A stretch of DNA of 8,425 nucleotides from an uncultured Bacteroidales bacterium (GTDB taxonomy: Bacteria; Bacteroidota; Bacteroidia; Bacteroidales; UBA932), in assembly GCA_945982095.1 (NCBI GenBank), contig CAMFRR010000029.1, positions 1-8,425 of the forward strand, read 5' to 3'. Below, piece by piece: positions 1 to 5,972 of this stretch. Numbering within the stretch: the stretch's first letter is position 1; the number at the start of each line of letters is the position of its first letter. The position numbers and the translations under genes are program-made. The notes under the pieces are model-generated. The model worked only from the letters and a program-made list of their open reading frames with translations. It had not been told where the DNA came from and ran no database searches.

Positions 1-255
1 GCGGTCAAGCATGTGTGTCTGTATGCCTGCCTCGTGGAAGGGCTTTGTCCAGCCGCGTACTGCCGTGTTGGGATTCTCGCCATACATAAGGTTTACCTGT
101 TCGAATCCGCCGCCGTTAGTCTCGACGCGGTCGAAACATCCCATCTTTATGATTGAAGGAGCTATGGCCATCAGCTGGTCCAGCCTTGGCTGATACTTGC
201 CTGCGCTTTGCCACATGTCTCTGAATACGAGACTGAATTTTACTTCTTTTGCCAT
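1..255 (-). CDS. oadA: Oxaloacetate decarboxylase alpha subunit (carboxyltransferase), N-terminal part
   Basis: This is the first 85 codons of a carboxyltransferase-type DRE-TIM barrel enzyme; the rest lies beyond the left edge. In the Na+-pumping oxaloacetate decarboxylase, the alpha subunit removes the carboxyl group from oxaloacetate and passes it to biotin. I read it from the reverse strand: it begins MAKEVKFSLVFRDMWQS, followed by CFDRVETNGGGFEQVNL and ending GIQTHMLDR. This pattern is typical of Bacteroidales proteins annotated as oxaloacetate decarboxylase alpha or pyruvate carboxylase subunit B. The Asp in FRDMWQS sits where the family places a metal-binding Asp (canonical RDAHQS). 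The ATG at 255 lies 8 bases after the oadG stop, so the two genes are almost certainly co-transcribed. The biotin-binding C-terminus is not visible. A methylmalonyl-CoA or pyruvate carboxylase role cannot be fully excluded, but the adjacent oadG favours the decarboxylase. Confidence 0.88.
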   Translation of the reverse strand, partial: MAKEVKFSLVFRDMWQSAGKYQPRLDQLMAIAPSIIKMGCFDRVETNGGGFEQVNLMYGENPNTAVRGWTKPFHEAGIQTHMLDR

Positions 256-263
256 ATGGTTTG

Positions 264-512
264 TCAGTTCAATTTGGTTACTTTAACTATATGTCCCTTG
301 CCGCCGGTCAATTGCGCAACGGCAGCTTCGAGTACTGCCATAGGCGCCTGTGTGTCTGAGGCAGGTGCAGCCTTTTTAGGCTTTTCTTCAGGGGCTATTT
401 TATTGATGATATTTATTAGCAGGGTACTGCCGTAAATGACTATGAGCAATATGACGAATACTGTCACCATACCTATGCCCATAAGTTGGAATCCAAGACC
501 CAGATTTTCCAT
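264..512 (-). CDS. oadG: Oxaloacetate decarboxylase gamma subunit (OadG family)
   Basis: This 82-residue protein has a short N-terminus, one hydrophobic membrane segment at about residues 9-34 (MGIGMVTVFVILLIVIYGS region), a charged Pro/Lys/Ala linker (about 40-57), and a small C-terminal region ending HIVKVTKLN. That is the usual layout of the OadG family. The gamma subunit anchors the alpha subunit to the membrane beta subunit and assists assembly of the Na+ pump, which couples decarboxylation to sodium export. The ATG at 512 is the only sensible start: it leads directly into the membrane segment. It is the first gene of the operon, followed 8 bases later by oadA. A beta subunit gene would be expected further left, outside the window. 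Size and context are normal; the identification rests on topology and the oadA neighbour more than on strong sequence motifs. Confidence 0.85.
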   Translation of the reverse strand: MENLGLGFQLMGIGMVTVFVILLIVIYGSTLLINIINKIAPEEKPKKAAPASDTQAPMAVLEAAVAQLTGGKGHIVKVTKLN

Positions 513-543
513 AAATGTATCAGATATTAAAGAATACTTTGGT

Positions 544-573
544 ACAAAGTTAACAAAAAATCTTTAACTTTGT
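544..573. promoter_or_regulatory. Divergent promoter region with a 10-bp inverted repeat (oadG / alpha-beta hydrolase)
   Basis: The 75-base gap between the divergent genes holds two identical Bacteroidota-type -7 elements, TAACTTTG. One is on the plus strand at 565-572, facing the hydrolase; the other is on the minus strand at 545-552, facing oadG. Both lie inside a perfect inverted repeat: ACAAAGTTAA at 544-553 and TTAACTTTGT at 564-573, with a 10-base A-rich spacer. The -33 elements are poor: a TTTG at 538-541 is 23 bases from the plus-strand -7, longer than usual, and none is clear on the minus strand. The -7 matches are directly visible; promoter function is inferred from the family consensus. 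The predicted leaders are short, about 10 bases for the hydrolase and about 27 for oadG. Confidence 0.6.
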
Positions 574-587
574 GACAGAGATTTGAT

Positions 588-1550
588 ATGAAAAAAAGTA
601 CATTCAAGAAAATTGGCTGGACACTGCTGTCCCTTGCCATAATTATTATTGCTGTTCTGGCCTTCGCCGGAAATTATATGGTTGATTTTGCCCTCACCCC
701 ATCAGAACATGGCCAGAATCTGGAGGCTATGGGTGAAAAATGGAACAAACGCGTGGACGGCATCAGCTCATGGTACAATGAGCTCCATGAGGCCGGCATA
801 TTCCGCGACACGGTCGTGACCAATTCCAAGGGCTTGAAACAGCACGCCGTTTATGCTGCGGCCCGCGAAGCTTCTTCCGCAGAAGGCACAGCCGTACTGG
901 TACACGGATATACGGACAATCATTTCAGCATGATGCACCTGGCTCGCATGTACCGCGATTCATTGAATTTCAATGTATTGGTCTTCGACCAGCAATTCCA
1001 CGGCCTTAGTGAAGGAGAATCTATACAGATGGGCTGGCTCGACCGCCTGAATGCGGCAATGTGGACTGAAGTCGCCCATAACATTTGGAATGATGACTTT
1101 ATGGTTGTACACGGAGTGTCCATGGGCGCCGCCACTACAATGATGCTCAGCGGAGACCCGGACCCTGAATGGGTGGACGCATATATAGAGGATTGCGGTT
1201 ACACCAGCGTGTGGGACCAGTTCGCAAAGCAGCTTGACGAAGAATTCGGACTTCCTACATTCCCCATCCTTAATGTTGCACAACTCGTCTGCCGCATGCG
1301 TTATGGCTGGACTTTCAAGGAGGCTTCTTCTCTTGACGCCCTTGCCCGCAGCGTCAAACCCGTGCTTTTCATTCACGGAGACAGCGACACTTATGTCCCT
1401 ACTGCCGACGTCTACAAGAATTTCGATGCAAAAACCAACGGTTACAAAGATCTTTGGATAGCTCCTGATGCCGCCCATGCTCAGGCATACCAAAAGAACC
1501 CGGCGGCTTACACCGACCGGGTCCGGAAGTTTTTAGTTAGGGTTAAGTGA
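588..1550 (+). CDS. Membrane-anchored alpha/beta hydrolase
   Basis: This 320-residue serine hydrolase has an alpha/beta fold. The N-terminus (about residues 9-28) is a hydrophobic helix after MKKSTFKK, so the protein is probably held at the membrane or exported with an uncleaved anchor. The catalytic parts appear in order: oxyanion-hole HGY at 106-108, FDQQFHGLS at 133-141, nucleophile elbow GVSMG with Ser178, acid motif HGDSDTYVP with Asp267 the likely catalytic Asp, and His297 in AAHAQAY. All three catalytic residues are present, so it should be active. The motif layout resembles Bacteroidales and Firmicutes proteins annotated as alpha/beta hydrolase or BAAT/DUF1749-like peptidase or esterase, but the substrate cannot be read from sequence. 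The start is supported by a TAnnTTTG -7 element 15 bases upstream. It is monocistronic and ends 17 bases from the converging phosphoesterase gene. Confidence 0.88.
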   Translation: MKKSTFKKIGWTLLSLAIIIIAVLAFAGNYMVDFALTPSEHGQNLEAMGEKWNKRVDGISSWYNELHEAGIFRDTVVTNSKGLKQHAVYAAAREASSAEGTAVLVHGYTDNHFSMMHLARMYRDSLNFNVLVFDQQFHGLSEGESIQMGWLDRLNAAMWTEVAHNIWNDDFMVVHGVSMGAATTMMLSGDPDPEWVDAYIEDCGYTSVWDQFAKQLDEEFGLPTFPILNVAQLVCRMRYGWTFKEASSLDALARSVKPVLFIHGDSDTYVPTADVYKNFDAKTNGYKDLWIAPDAAHAQAYQKNPAAYTDRVRKFLVRVK

Positions 1551-1559
1551 ATTTTGAAG

Positions 1560-1582
1560 CTTGCCCTTTAAATTTGGGCAAG
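1560..1582. terminator. Candidate hairpin between convergent genes
   Basis: CTTGCCC (1560-1566) and GGGCAAG (1576-1582) can form a 7-bp stem with a 9-base A/T loop, in the gap where the hydrolase and the phosphoesterase converge. The stop codon of the phosphoesterase falls in the loop, so the hairpin overlaps its last codons. There is no clean U-tract on either strand, so an intrinsic bidirectional terminator is possible but not proven. Confidence 0.35.
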
Positions 1583-2113
1583 TATGCTGTAATCTTCGAG
1601 GGAACGTACACATACGCTGCCCTCTTCTTCTATTGTTGCGAATGTAGGAAGATTGCCCCCTTTCGGGAAGGTTATGCTGCCTGTGTTACATATTATTCTG
1701 CCGTCTCCGTCTTTTTCCAGCTTCCAAAGATGCGTGTGTCCGCTGAAGAAAATGTCCATGCCCGTTGAAGGGAGTTTCTCTGGGCTGAAGATGTGTCCAT
1801 GAGTGAGGAAACAACGTTTTCCGTCCTGCAGAACTACAGTCGAGCAGTCAGACATGATGGGGAAATCCAGCAGCATCTGGTCCACCTCGCTGTCGCAGTT
1901 GCCCCTGATGGCCACGATGTCCGAAGCCATGCTGTTGAGGCTTTCGCAAATGGCCATGGCATCCAGTCCTTCTGGTACGCCGTTGCGTGGGCCGTAATTG
2001 AGTATGTCGCCCAAAATCAGCATCATATCATAGCCTTCGTTTCTATAAAAGCTGAGCACTTTGTCAAGAGCCGGCTTGCAGCCGTGAATGTCGGAAACAA
2101 CGAGATATTTCAT
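1568..2113 (-). CDS. YfcE-like metallophosphoesterase
   Basis: This 181-residue calcineurin-like phosphoesterase is close in length and motif order to E. coli YfcE (184 residues), a Mn2+-dependent phosphodiesterase with unknown natural substrate. Metal-binding motifs seen in order are DIHG (Asp8, His10), GDILNYG (Asp36), RGNCD (Asn72), LTHGH (His105) and SGHTH (His126, His128). This is a complete two-metal site, so the enzyme should be active. There is no signal peptide, so it is cytoplasmic. Its ATG at 2113 is 13 bases after the stop of the DUF1846 gene, with no promoter-like element between, so the two are very likely one transcript. The YfcE assignment to family level is firm; I give no gene symbol because orthology to yfcE itself cannot be shown here. 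Confidence 0.9.
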   Translation of the reverse strand: MKYLVVSDIHGCKPALDKVLSFYRNEGYDMMLILGDILNYGPRNGVPEGLDAMAICESLNSMASDIVAIRGNCDSEVDQMLLDFPIMSDCSTVVLQDGKRCFLTHGHIFSPEKLPSTGMDIFFSGHTHLWKLEKDGDGRIICNTGSITFPKGGNLPTFATIEEEGSVCVRSLEDYSILAQI

Positions 2114-2126
2114 ACTGTCGAGGATT

Positions 2127-3605
2127 CTATATGGTGTATTTCTTTTTCTTGTGAACAGGTTCGCAGCTAAGGTCTATTCCAAGCTTCTTGAAAGTCTTGC
2201 GGTCCACTTCCGCCAGCATGCAGGAGGTGTGTACCTGTGATCCGCGGAGTTTAGGGAGCTGCTCCAGGGCAGCTTTGCAGTTGGGGTCGGTGACGCTGAG
2301 CATGCTGAGGGCGATGAGCACCTCATCCGTGTGCAGGCGTGGGTTGTGGCCTCCGAGGGCGTTGACCTTTGTGCGCTGAATCGGCTCAATCATATGGGAT
2401 GGGATGAGCTTGGTATCTTTGCTTATGCCGGCGAGGAACTTCGTGGCATTGAGCAGCAAAGAGGCGCTGGCTCCGAGCAGAGGGATGGATTTAGCCGTAA
2501 GTATCATTCCGTCAGGGAGTTCGATGGCCGCTGCCTGCTCTCCTGTGGCCTCCTGTTTGTCGCGGCAAGCCAACACAACCTTGCGGTATTCGGGGGTAAT
2601 TCCCATGCGGCGCATGAGCATGCTTATCTTGTTCACTTCGGATTCGTTGCATTTGCCGCTTGCCATATTGCCCATTGCAGTGAAGTAGCGTCTGATCACT
2701 TCCTGTCGTGAGGCTTCGCAGCAAACCAGGTCGTCGCTGATGCAGTTTCCTACCATGTTGACGCCCATGTCGGTAGGGGATTTGTAAGGACTCTCGCCGT
2801 ATATGCCTTCGAATATAGCGTTGAGCACAGGAAAGGCCTCTATGTCCCTATTGTAGTTTACGGCTATCTTGCCATATGCCTCAAGATGGAAAGGGTCTAT
2901 CATGTTTACATCATCCATGTCGGCTGTTGCGGCCTCATAGGCCATATTCACTGGATGTTTCAAGGGGAGATTCCACACCGGGAAGGTTTCGAATTTGGCA
3001 TAACCGGCCTTTATTCCCCTTTTGTTTTCATTGTACAACTGGCTCAGACATGTCACCATCTTGCCTGAACCTGGGCCTGGGGCTGTCACTACCACGAGCG
3101 GACGAGTGGTCTTCACGTATTCGTTCTTGCCGAAACCATCGTCAGAATCGATGAGCGGCACATTGTGGGGATAGCCTTCTATATTATAGAGGTAATAAAC
3201 GGCGATTCCCATCTTTTCCAGACGCTGACGGTACAGAATTGAACTCTGCTGGCCGTTGAAATGGGTAATCACAACTCCTCCTACATGCAGGCCACGGCCC
3301 ATGAACTCGTCTCTCAGGCGAAGAACTTCCTCATCATATGTGATTCCGTAGTCGCTTCTTATCTTGTTCTTGTCTATGTCGAGGGCACTGATGACTATGA
3401 TTATTTCTGCCATGTCCTTCAACTCCATCAACATCTGGAGTTTACTGTCAGGCTCGAATCCGGGAAGTACTCGTGCGGCGTGGTAATCGTCCACCATCTT
3501 GCCGCCGAATTCCATATATAGCTTTCCTTCGAATTGGTGTATGCGCTCCTTGATATGCTCCGACTGGATGCGGAGGTACTTTGCGTTGTCGAACCCGTTT
3601 TTCAT
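2127..3605 (-). CDS. UPF0371 / DUF1846 family protein
   Basis: This 492-residue protein matches the conserved DUF1846 (UPF0371) family along its full length, which is usually about 490-500 residues. Recognisable stretches include KLYMEFGGKMVDDYHAARVLPGF (about 28-50), a glycine-rich P-loop-like segment TAPGPGSGK (174-182), KAGYAKFETFPVWNLPL (199-215), NMIDPFHLEAYG (234-245) and the C-terminal LGGHNPRLHTDEVLIALS (417-434). The P-loop-like segment suggests nucleotide or phosphate binding, but I know of no demonstrated activity for the family. It is soluble, with no signal peptide or membrane segment. The ATG at 3605 fits the family's usual N-terminus (MKxGFDxxKYLxxQ). It is the first gene of a two-gene operon with the downstream phosphoesterase. 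Family assignment is firm; function is unknown. Confidence 0.92.
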   Translation of the reverse strand: MKNGFDNAKYLRIQSEHIKERIHQFEGKLYMEFGGKMVDDYHAARVLPGFEPDSKLQMLMELKDMAEIIIVISALDIDKNKIRSDYGITYDEEVLRLRDEFMGRGLHVGGVVITHFNGQQSSILYRQRLEKMGIAVYYLYNIEGYPHNVPLIDSDDGFGKNEYVKTTRPLVVVTAPGPGSGKMVTCLSQLYNENKRGIKAGYAKFETFPVWNLPLKHPVNMAYEAATADMDDVNMIDPFHLEAYGKIAVNYNRDIEAFPVLNAIFEGIYGESPYKSPTDMGVNMVGNCISDDLVCCEASRQEVIRRYFTAMGNMASGKCNESEVNKISMLMRRMGITPEYRKVVLACRDKQEATGEQAAAIELPDGMILTAKSIPLLGASASLLLNATKFLAGISKDTKLIPSHMIEPIQRTKVNALGGHNPRLHTDEVLIALSMLSVTDPNCKAALEQLPKLRGSQVHTSCMLAEVDRKTFKKLGIDLSCEPVHKKKKYTI

Positions 3606-3627
3606 GAGTTATATGATTAACGGGATG

Positions 3628-3658
3628 CAAAGTTAAGCCAAAAACCCCACTAATGAAA
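3628..3658 (-). promoter_or_regulatory. Promoter for the DUF1846-phosphoesterase operon
   Basis: On the minus strand a perfect Bacteroidota -7 element TAACTTTG (3628-3635) is preceded, 19 bases upstream, by TTTC (3655-3658), one mismatch from the -33 consensus TTTG. The spacing is typical. This predicts a start of transcription near 3620 and a leader of about 15 bases before the ATG at 3605, and it means the DUF1846 operon can be expressed independently of trmD upstream. Confidence 0.6.
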
Positions 3659-3675
3659 ATTTTTCTGCAAAATTG

Positions 3676-4359
3676 CTATTTGTCTTTCTCGAGAAGTTGG
3701 GGGCGGAGGCGGGCGGTGCGCTCTAAGGCCTGCTCGTCCTGCCATGCGCGGATTTTCTTTGGGTCGCCGCAAAGAAGCACCTCAGGCACATCCCAGCCGT
3801 TGAAAGAAGCCGGACGGGTGTATACAGGCGGAGCAAGCAGCCCTTCCTGGTATGAGTCACTGAGCGCTGAGGTCTCATCTGTCAAGGCTCCAGGTATGAG
3901 GCGCACGAGCGCGTCCACGAGTACCGCAGCAGGAATCTCACCCCCGCTCAGCACATAGTCACCTATGGTTATCTCCTTGGTAATCAGATGCTCACGTATG
4001 CGGTGGTCAATGCCTTTATAGTGGCCGCACAATATTATAATATTCTCTTTGAGCGAGAGTCCGTTGGCCATATTCTGGCTCAGCTGCTCCCCGTCAGGAG
4101 TCATGAATATGATTTCGTCATAATCACGTTCGGCCCTAAGCTCCTCTATCATCTTGAAGATGGGTTCGCACATAAGCACCATTCCGGCATCTCCACCATA
4201 ACAGTAATCATCTACCTGCAGGCGTAGACCCTTACCGTATTTGCGCGGGTTGTGGATGTGTATATCCACCAGGCCTTTTTCTTTGGCACGGCCCACGATT
4301 GAATGGTTGAGGGGGCTTTCGAGCAGTTCAGGTACCACTGTAATTATGTCTATTCTCAT
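3676..4359 (-). CDS. trmD: tRNA (guanine37-N1)-methyltransferase
   Basis: TrmD transfers a methyl group from S-adenosylmethionine to G37 next to the anticodon of tRNAs with G at position 36, preventing +1 frameshifting; it is an essential dimeric SPOUT enzyme. This 227-residue protein has the full family pattern: [12 protein letters not shown] start, [12 protein letters not shown] (50-61), [10 protein letters not shown] (86-95), the cofactor-binding knot [16 protein letters not shown] (110-125) and [16 protein letters not shown] (129-144), then [12 protein letters not shown] (164-175) with Asp168 aligning to the catalytic Asp of E. coli TrmD, and [15 protein letters not shown], rather than the enterobacterial CGRYEGID, is usual in Bacteroidota. 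It stands apart from rpsP, rimM and rplS, its neighbours in many other bacteria. A -7 element (TAAATTTG, minus strand 4379-4386) lies just upstream. Confidence 0.97.
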   Translation of the reverse strand: MRIDIITVVPELLESPLNHSIVGRAKEKGLVDIHIHNPRKYGKGLRLQVDDYCYGGDAGMVLMCEPIFKMIEELRAERDYDEIIFMTPDGEQLSQNMANGLSLKENIIILCGHYKGIDHRIREHLITKEITIGDYVLSGGEIPAAVLVDALVRLIPGALTDETSALSDSYQEGLLAPPVYTRPASFNGWDVPEVLLCGDPKKIRAWQDEQALERTARLRPQLLEKDK

Positions 4360-4374
4360 CGTATTGTCATATTT

Positions 4375-4405
4375 TTCGCAAATTTAATAAAAAATGTTAT
4401 CTTTG
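4375..4405 (+). promoter_or_regulatory. Promoter for the DUF349-yidC operon
   Basis: On the plus strand TATCTTTG (4398-4405) fits the -7 consensus TAnnTTTG exactly, and TTCG (4375-4378) lies 19 bases upstream, one mismatch from TTTG. The predicted start of transcription is about 4412, giving a leader of roughly 15 bases to the ATG at 4428. No strong Shine-Dalgarno sequence is seen, as is usual in this phylum. Confidence 0.55.
4379..4386 (-). promoter_or_regulatory. trmD: -7 element for trmD
   Basis: TAAATTTG on the minus strand fits the Bacteroidota -7 consensus TAnnTTTG and sits 19 bases upstream of the trmD ATG. No good -33 element is visible at the expected spacing. It lies within the spacer of the opposing DUF349-yidC promoter, so the two would compete for the same DNA. 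Confidence 0.4.
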
Positions 4406-4427
4406 TACCTCATTATATATTACGAAA

Positions 4428-5969
4428 ATGGTAGAAAATGTTAATCCTGATGTTCAGAAAGCCGCAATCGAGGCAACTGAACCACAAGTGGATCCGGTAG
4501 CGACCCAGTCAGAAGTAGTTGATTTTTCCGGAAAGTCCCTCTCGGAACTTTCTGTATTGTTCCAGCAGTTTATCAACAGCGAGGACCGTCTCCAGCGTTC
4601 CAAAGAGGCAGAAGCCATAAAGGCTGCCTTCTACAAGACCCTTGCAAAAGAAAAGGAGAAGGCCGCAGGCGAAGGCTCAGAAGCTTATGATCCCCAGGCC
4701 TTTGATTCTGTGGAAGAGAATTTCAAGGCCATGCTCAATGCTTATAAGAAGGAGAAGGCTGAGAATACTCGTGCCATTGAAGCCGTGAAAGAAGAGAATC
4801 TGGCCAAGAAACAGGCTGTGATTGAAGATCTTAAGGCTCTCCTTGAGAAGGATGAGGATGTGCATGCCACCTTCCCTGAGTTCAGGGCAGTCCAGGATCG
4901 CTGGAAAGAGATAGGCCAGGTGCCTCTTCAGGCCGTACGCGACCTTAACAATACATACCATCTTTATGTCGAGCAGTTCTACGACAAGCTTGACATAAAC
5001 CGCGAGCTCCGCGACCTGGACTTCAAGAAGAATCTGGAGGCCAAGACCCAGATGTGTGAAAGGGCAGAGGAACTGGCTCAGTCGGACAATGTTATCGAGG
5101 CTTTCCGCGAACTGCAGAAACTCCACGATGCATGGAAGGAGCTGGGCCCTGTGGCAAAACAGTACAGGGAGCAGATTTGGGAGCGTTTCAAGGCTTCCAC
5201 AGCCATCATCAACAAGAACTATCAGGCTCACTTCGAGAAGCAGAAAGAGGAACAGAATTCCAACCTCGCAGCCAAGACTGCTCTGTGCGAGCAGGTTGAG
5301 GCTATCGCAGAACAGGAGATCGAGGACAGCAAGGCTTGGAACAGCCTGAGCAAGGAGATAGAAGCTATACAGGCCGAGTGGCGCAAGATAGGTTTCGCCA
5401 CCAAGAAGGACAATCAGAAGATTTATGACCGTTTTCGTGCTGCCTGTGACAAATTCTATGAGCGTAAGCGCGTGTTCTACAGCGACTTCAAGAAGGATAT
5501 GGAGGACAATCTCCAGAAAAAGATTGCCATTTGCGAGGAGGCTGAGGAACTGAAGCTCTCTAAAGAATGGAAGAAGGCCACTGACCGTTTCATCCAGCTT
5601 CAGAAAGAATGGAAGGAAATAGGTGCAGTACCACGCAAGAAGTCAGATGCAATATGGAAACGCTTCCGCGCTGCCTGCGACGAGTTCTTCGCTGAGAAGG
5701 AAAAGGCTGCCAAGGCTCAGAAGGCACGTTTCGTAAAGAAGGCCCAGGACAGGGTAATGTCTGAACAGGACCGCCTCATTGCCAAATATCGTGCATTGGA
5801 GCAGGAGATAGCCACCAAAGAGAACAATATCCTCTTCTTTGCCACCGGTACGGCATCAGCTTTGCTTGACTCGATGCGCAATTCAATAGATGCTGCCAAG
5901 GCAGAGCTTGCAGCCCTCGAGGCTAAGATCCGCAAGGCTGAGGCTGCAAAACAAGAGAACAACGAATAA
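4428..5969 (+). CDS. DUF349 repeat coiled-coil protein
   Basis: This 513-residue, highly charged, Glu/Lys-rich and almost wholly helical protein has no signal peptide or membrane segment, so it is cytoplasmic. It carries four DUF349 repeats, each marked by a W-(K/R)-x-(I/L)-G core: WKEIG at Trp159, WKELG at Trp236, WRKIG at Trp318 and WKEIG at Trp395. The spacing is 77, 82 and 77 residues, and the last three are followed by an IW/IYxRF(K/R)A segment. An acidic, less ordered N-terminus (1-40) and a C-terminal coiled coil (about 440-513) flank the array. DUF349 proteins are widespread in Bacteroidota and Actinobacteria but have no function I can state. The stop is 3 bases before the yidC ATG, so the two genes are translated from one message, which hints at a link with membrane insertion or ribosomes; that is inference only. 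Confidence 0.9.
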   Translation: MVENVNPDVQKAAIEATEPQVDPVATQSEVVDFSGKSLSELSVLFQQFINSEDRLQRSKEAEAIKAAFYKTLAKEKEKAAGEGSEAYDPQAFDSVEENFKAMLNAYKKEKAENTRAIEAVKEENLAKKQAVIEDLKALLEKDEDVHATFPEFRAVQDRWKEIGQVPLQAVRDLNNTYHLYVEQFYDKLDINRELRDLDFKKNLEAKTQMCERAEELAQSDNVIEAFRELQKLHDAWKELGPVAKQYREQIWERFKASTAIINKNYQAHFEKQKEEQNSNLAAKTALCEQVEAIAEQEIEDSKAWNSLSKEIEAIQAEWRKIGFATKKDNQKIYDRFRAACDKFYERKRVFYSDFKKDMEDNLQKKIAICEEAEELKLSKEWKKATDRFIQLQKEWKEIGAVPRKKSDAIWKRFRAACDEFFAEKEKAAKAQKARFVKKAQDRVMSEQDRLIAKYRALEQEIATKENNILFFATGTASALLDSMRNSIDAAKAELAALEAKIRKAEAAKQENNE

Positions 5970-5972
5970 CAG

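Noticed and set aside
960..1493. Minus-strand open frame (177 codons) antisense to the alpha/beta hydrolase
   Set aside because: The plus-strand frame has a complete catalytic triad and family motifs; the antisense frame has none.
3606..3675. Intrinsic terminator after trmD
   Set aside because: Only a weak 6-bp A/T inverted repeat (AATTTT/AAAATT) is present, with no G/C stem; read-through into the DUF1846 operon is possible.
4677..5231. Minus-strand Leu-rich open frame (184 codons) antisense to the DUF349 gene
   Set aside because: The Leu-rich composition is what the reverse complement of Glu/Lys-rich codons gives; no start signal or family motif.
5056..5760. Possible DNA-level repeats in the DUF349 gene
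   Set aside because: The repeats are at the protein level (WKxIG cores about 80 residues apart) and the DNA has diverged; no recent tandem duplication is visible.
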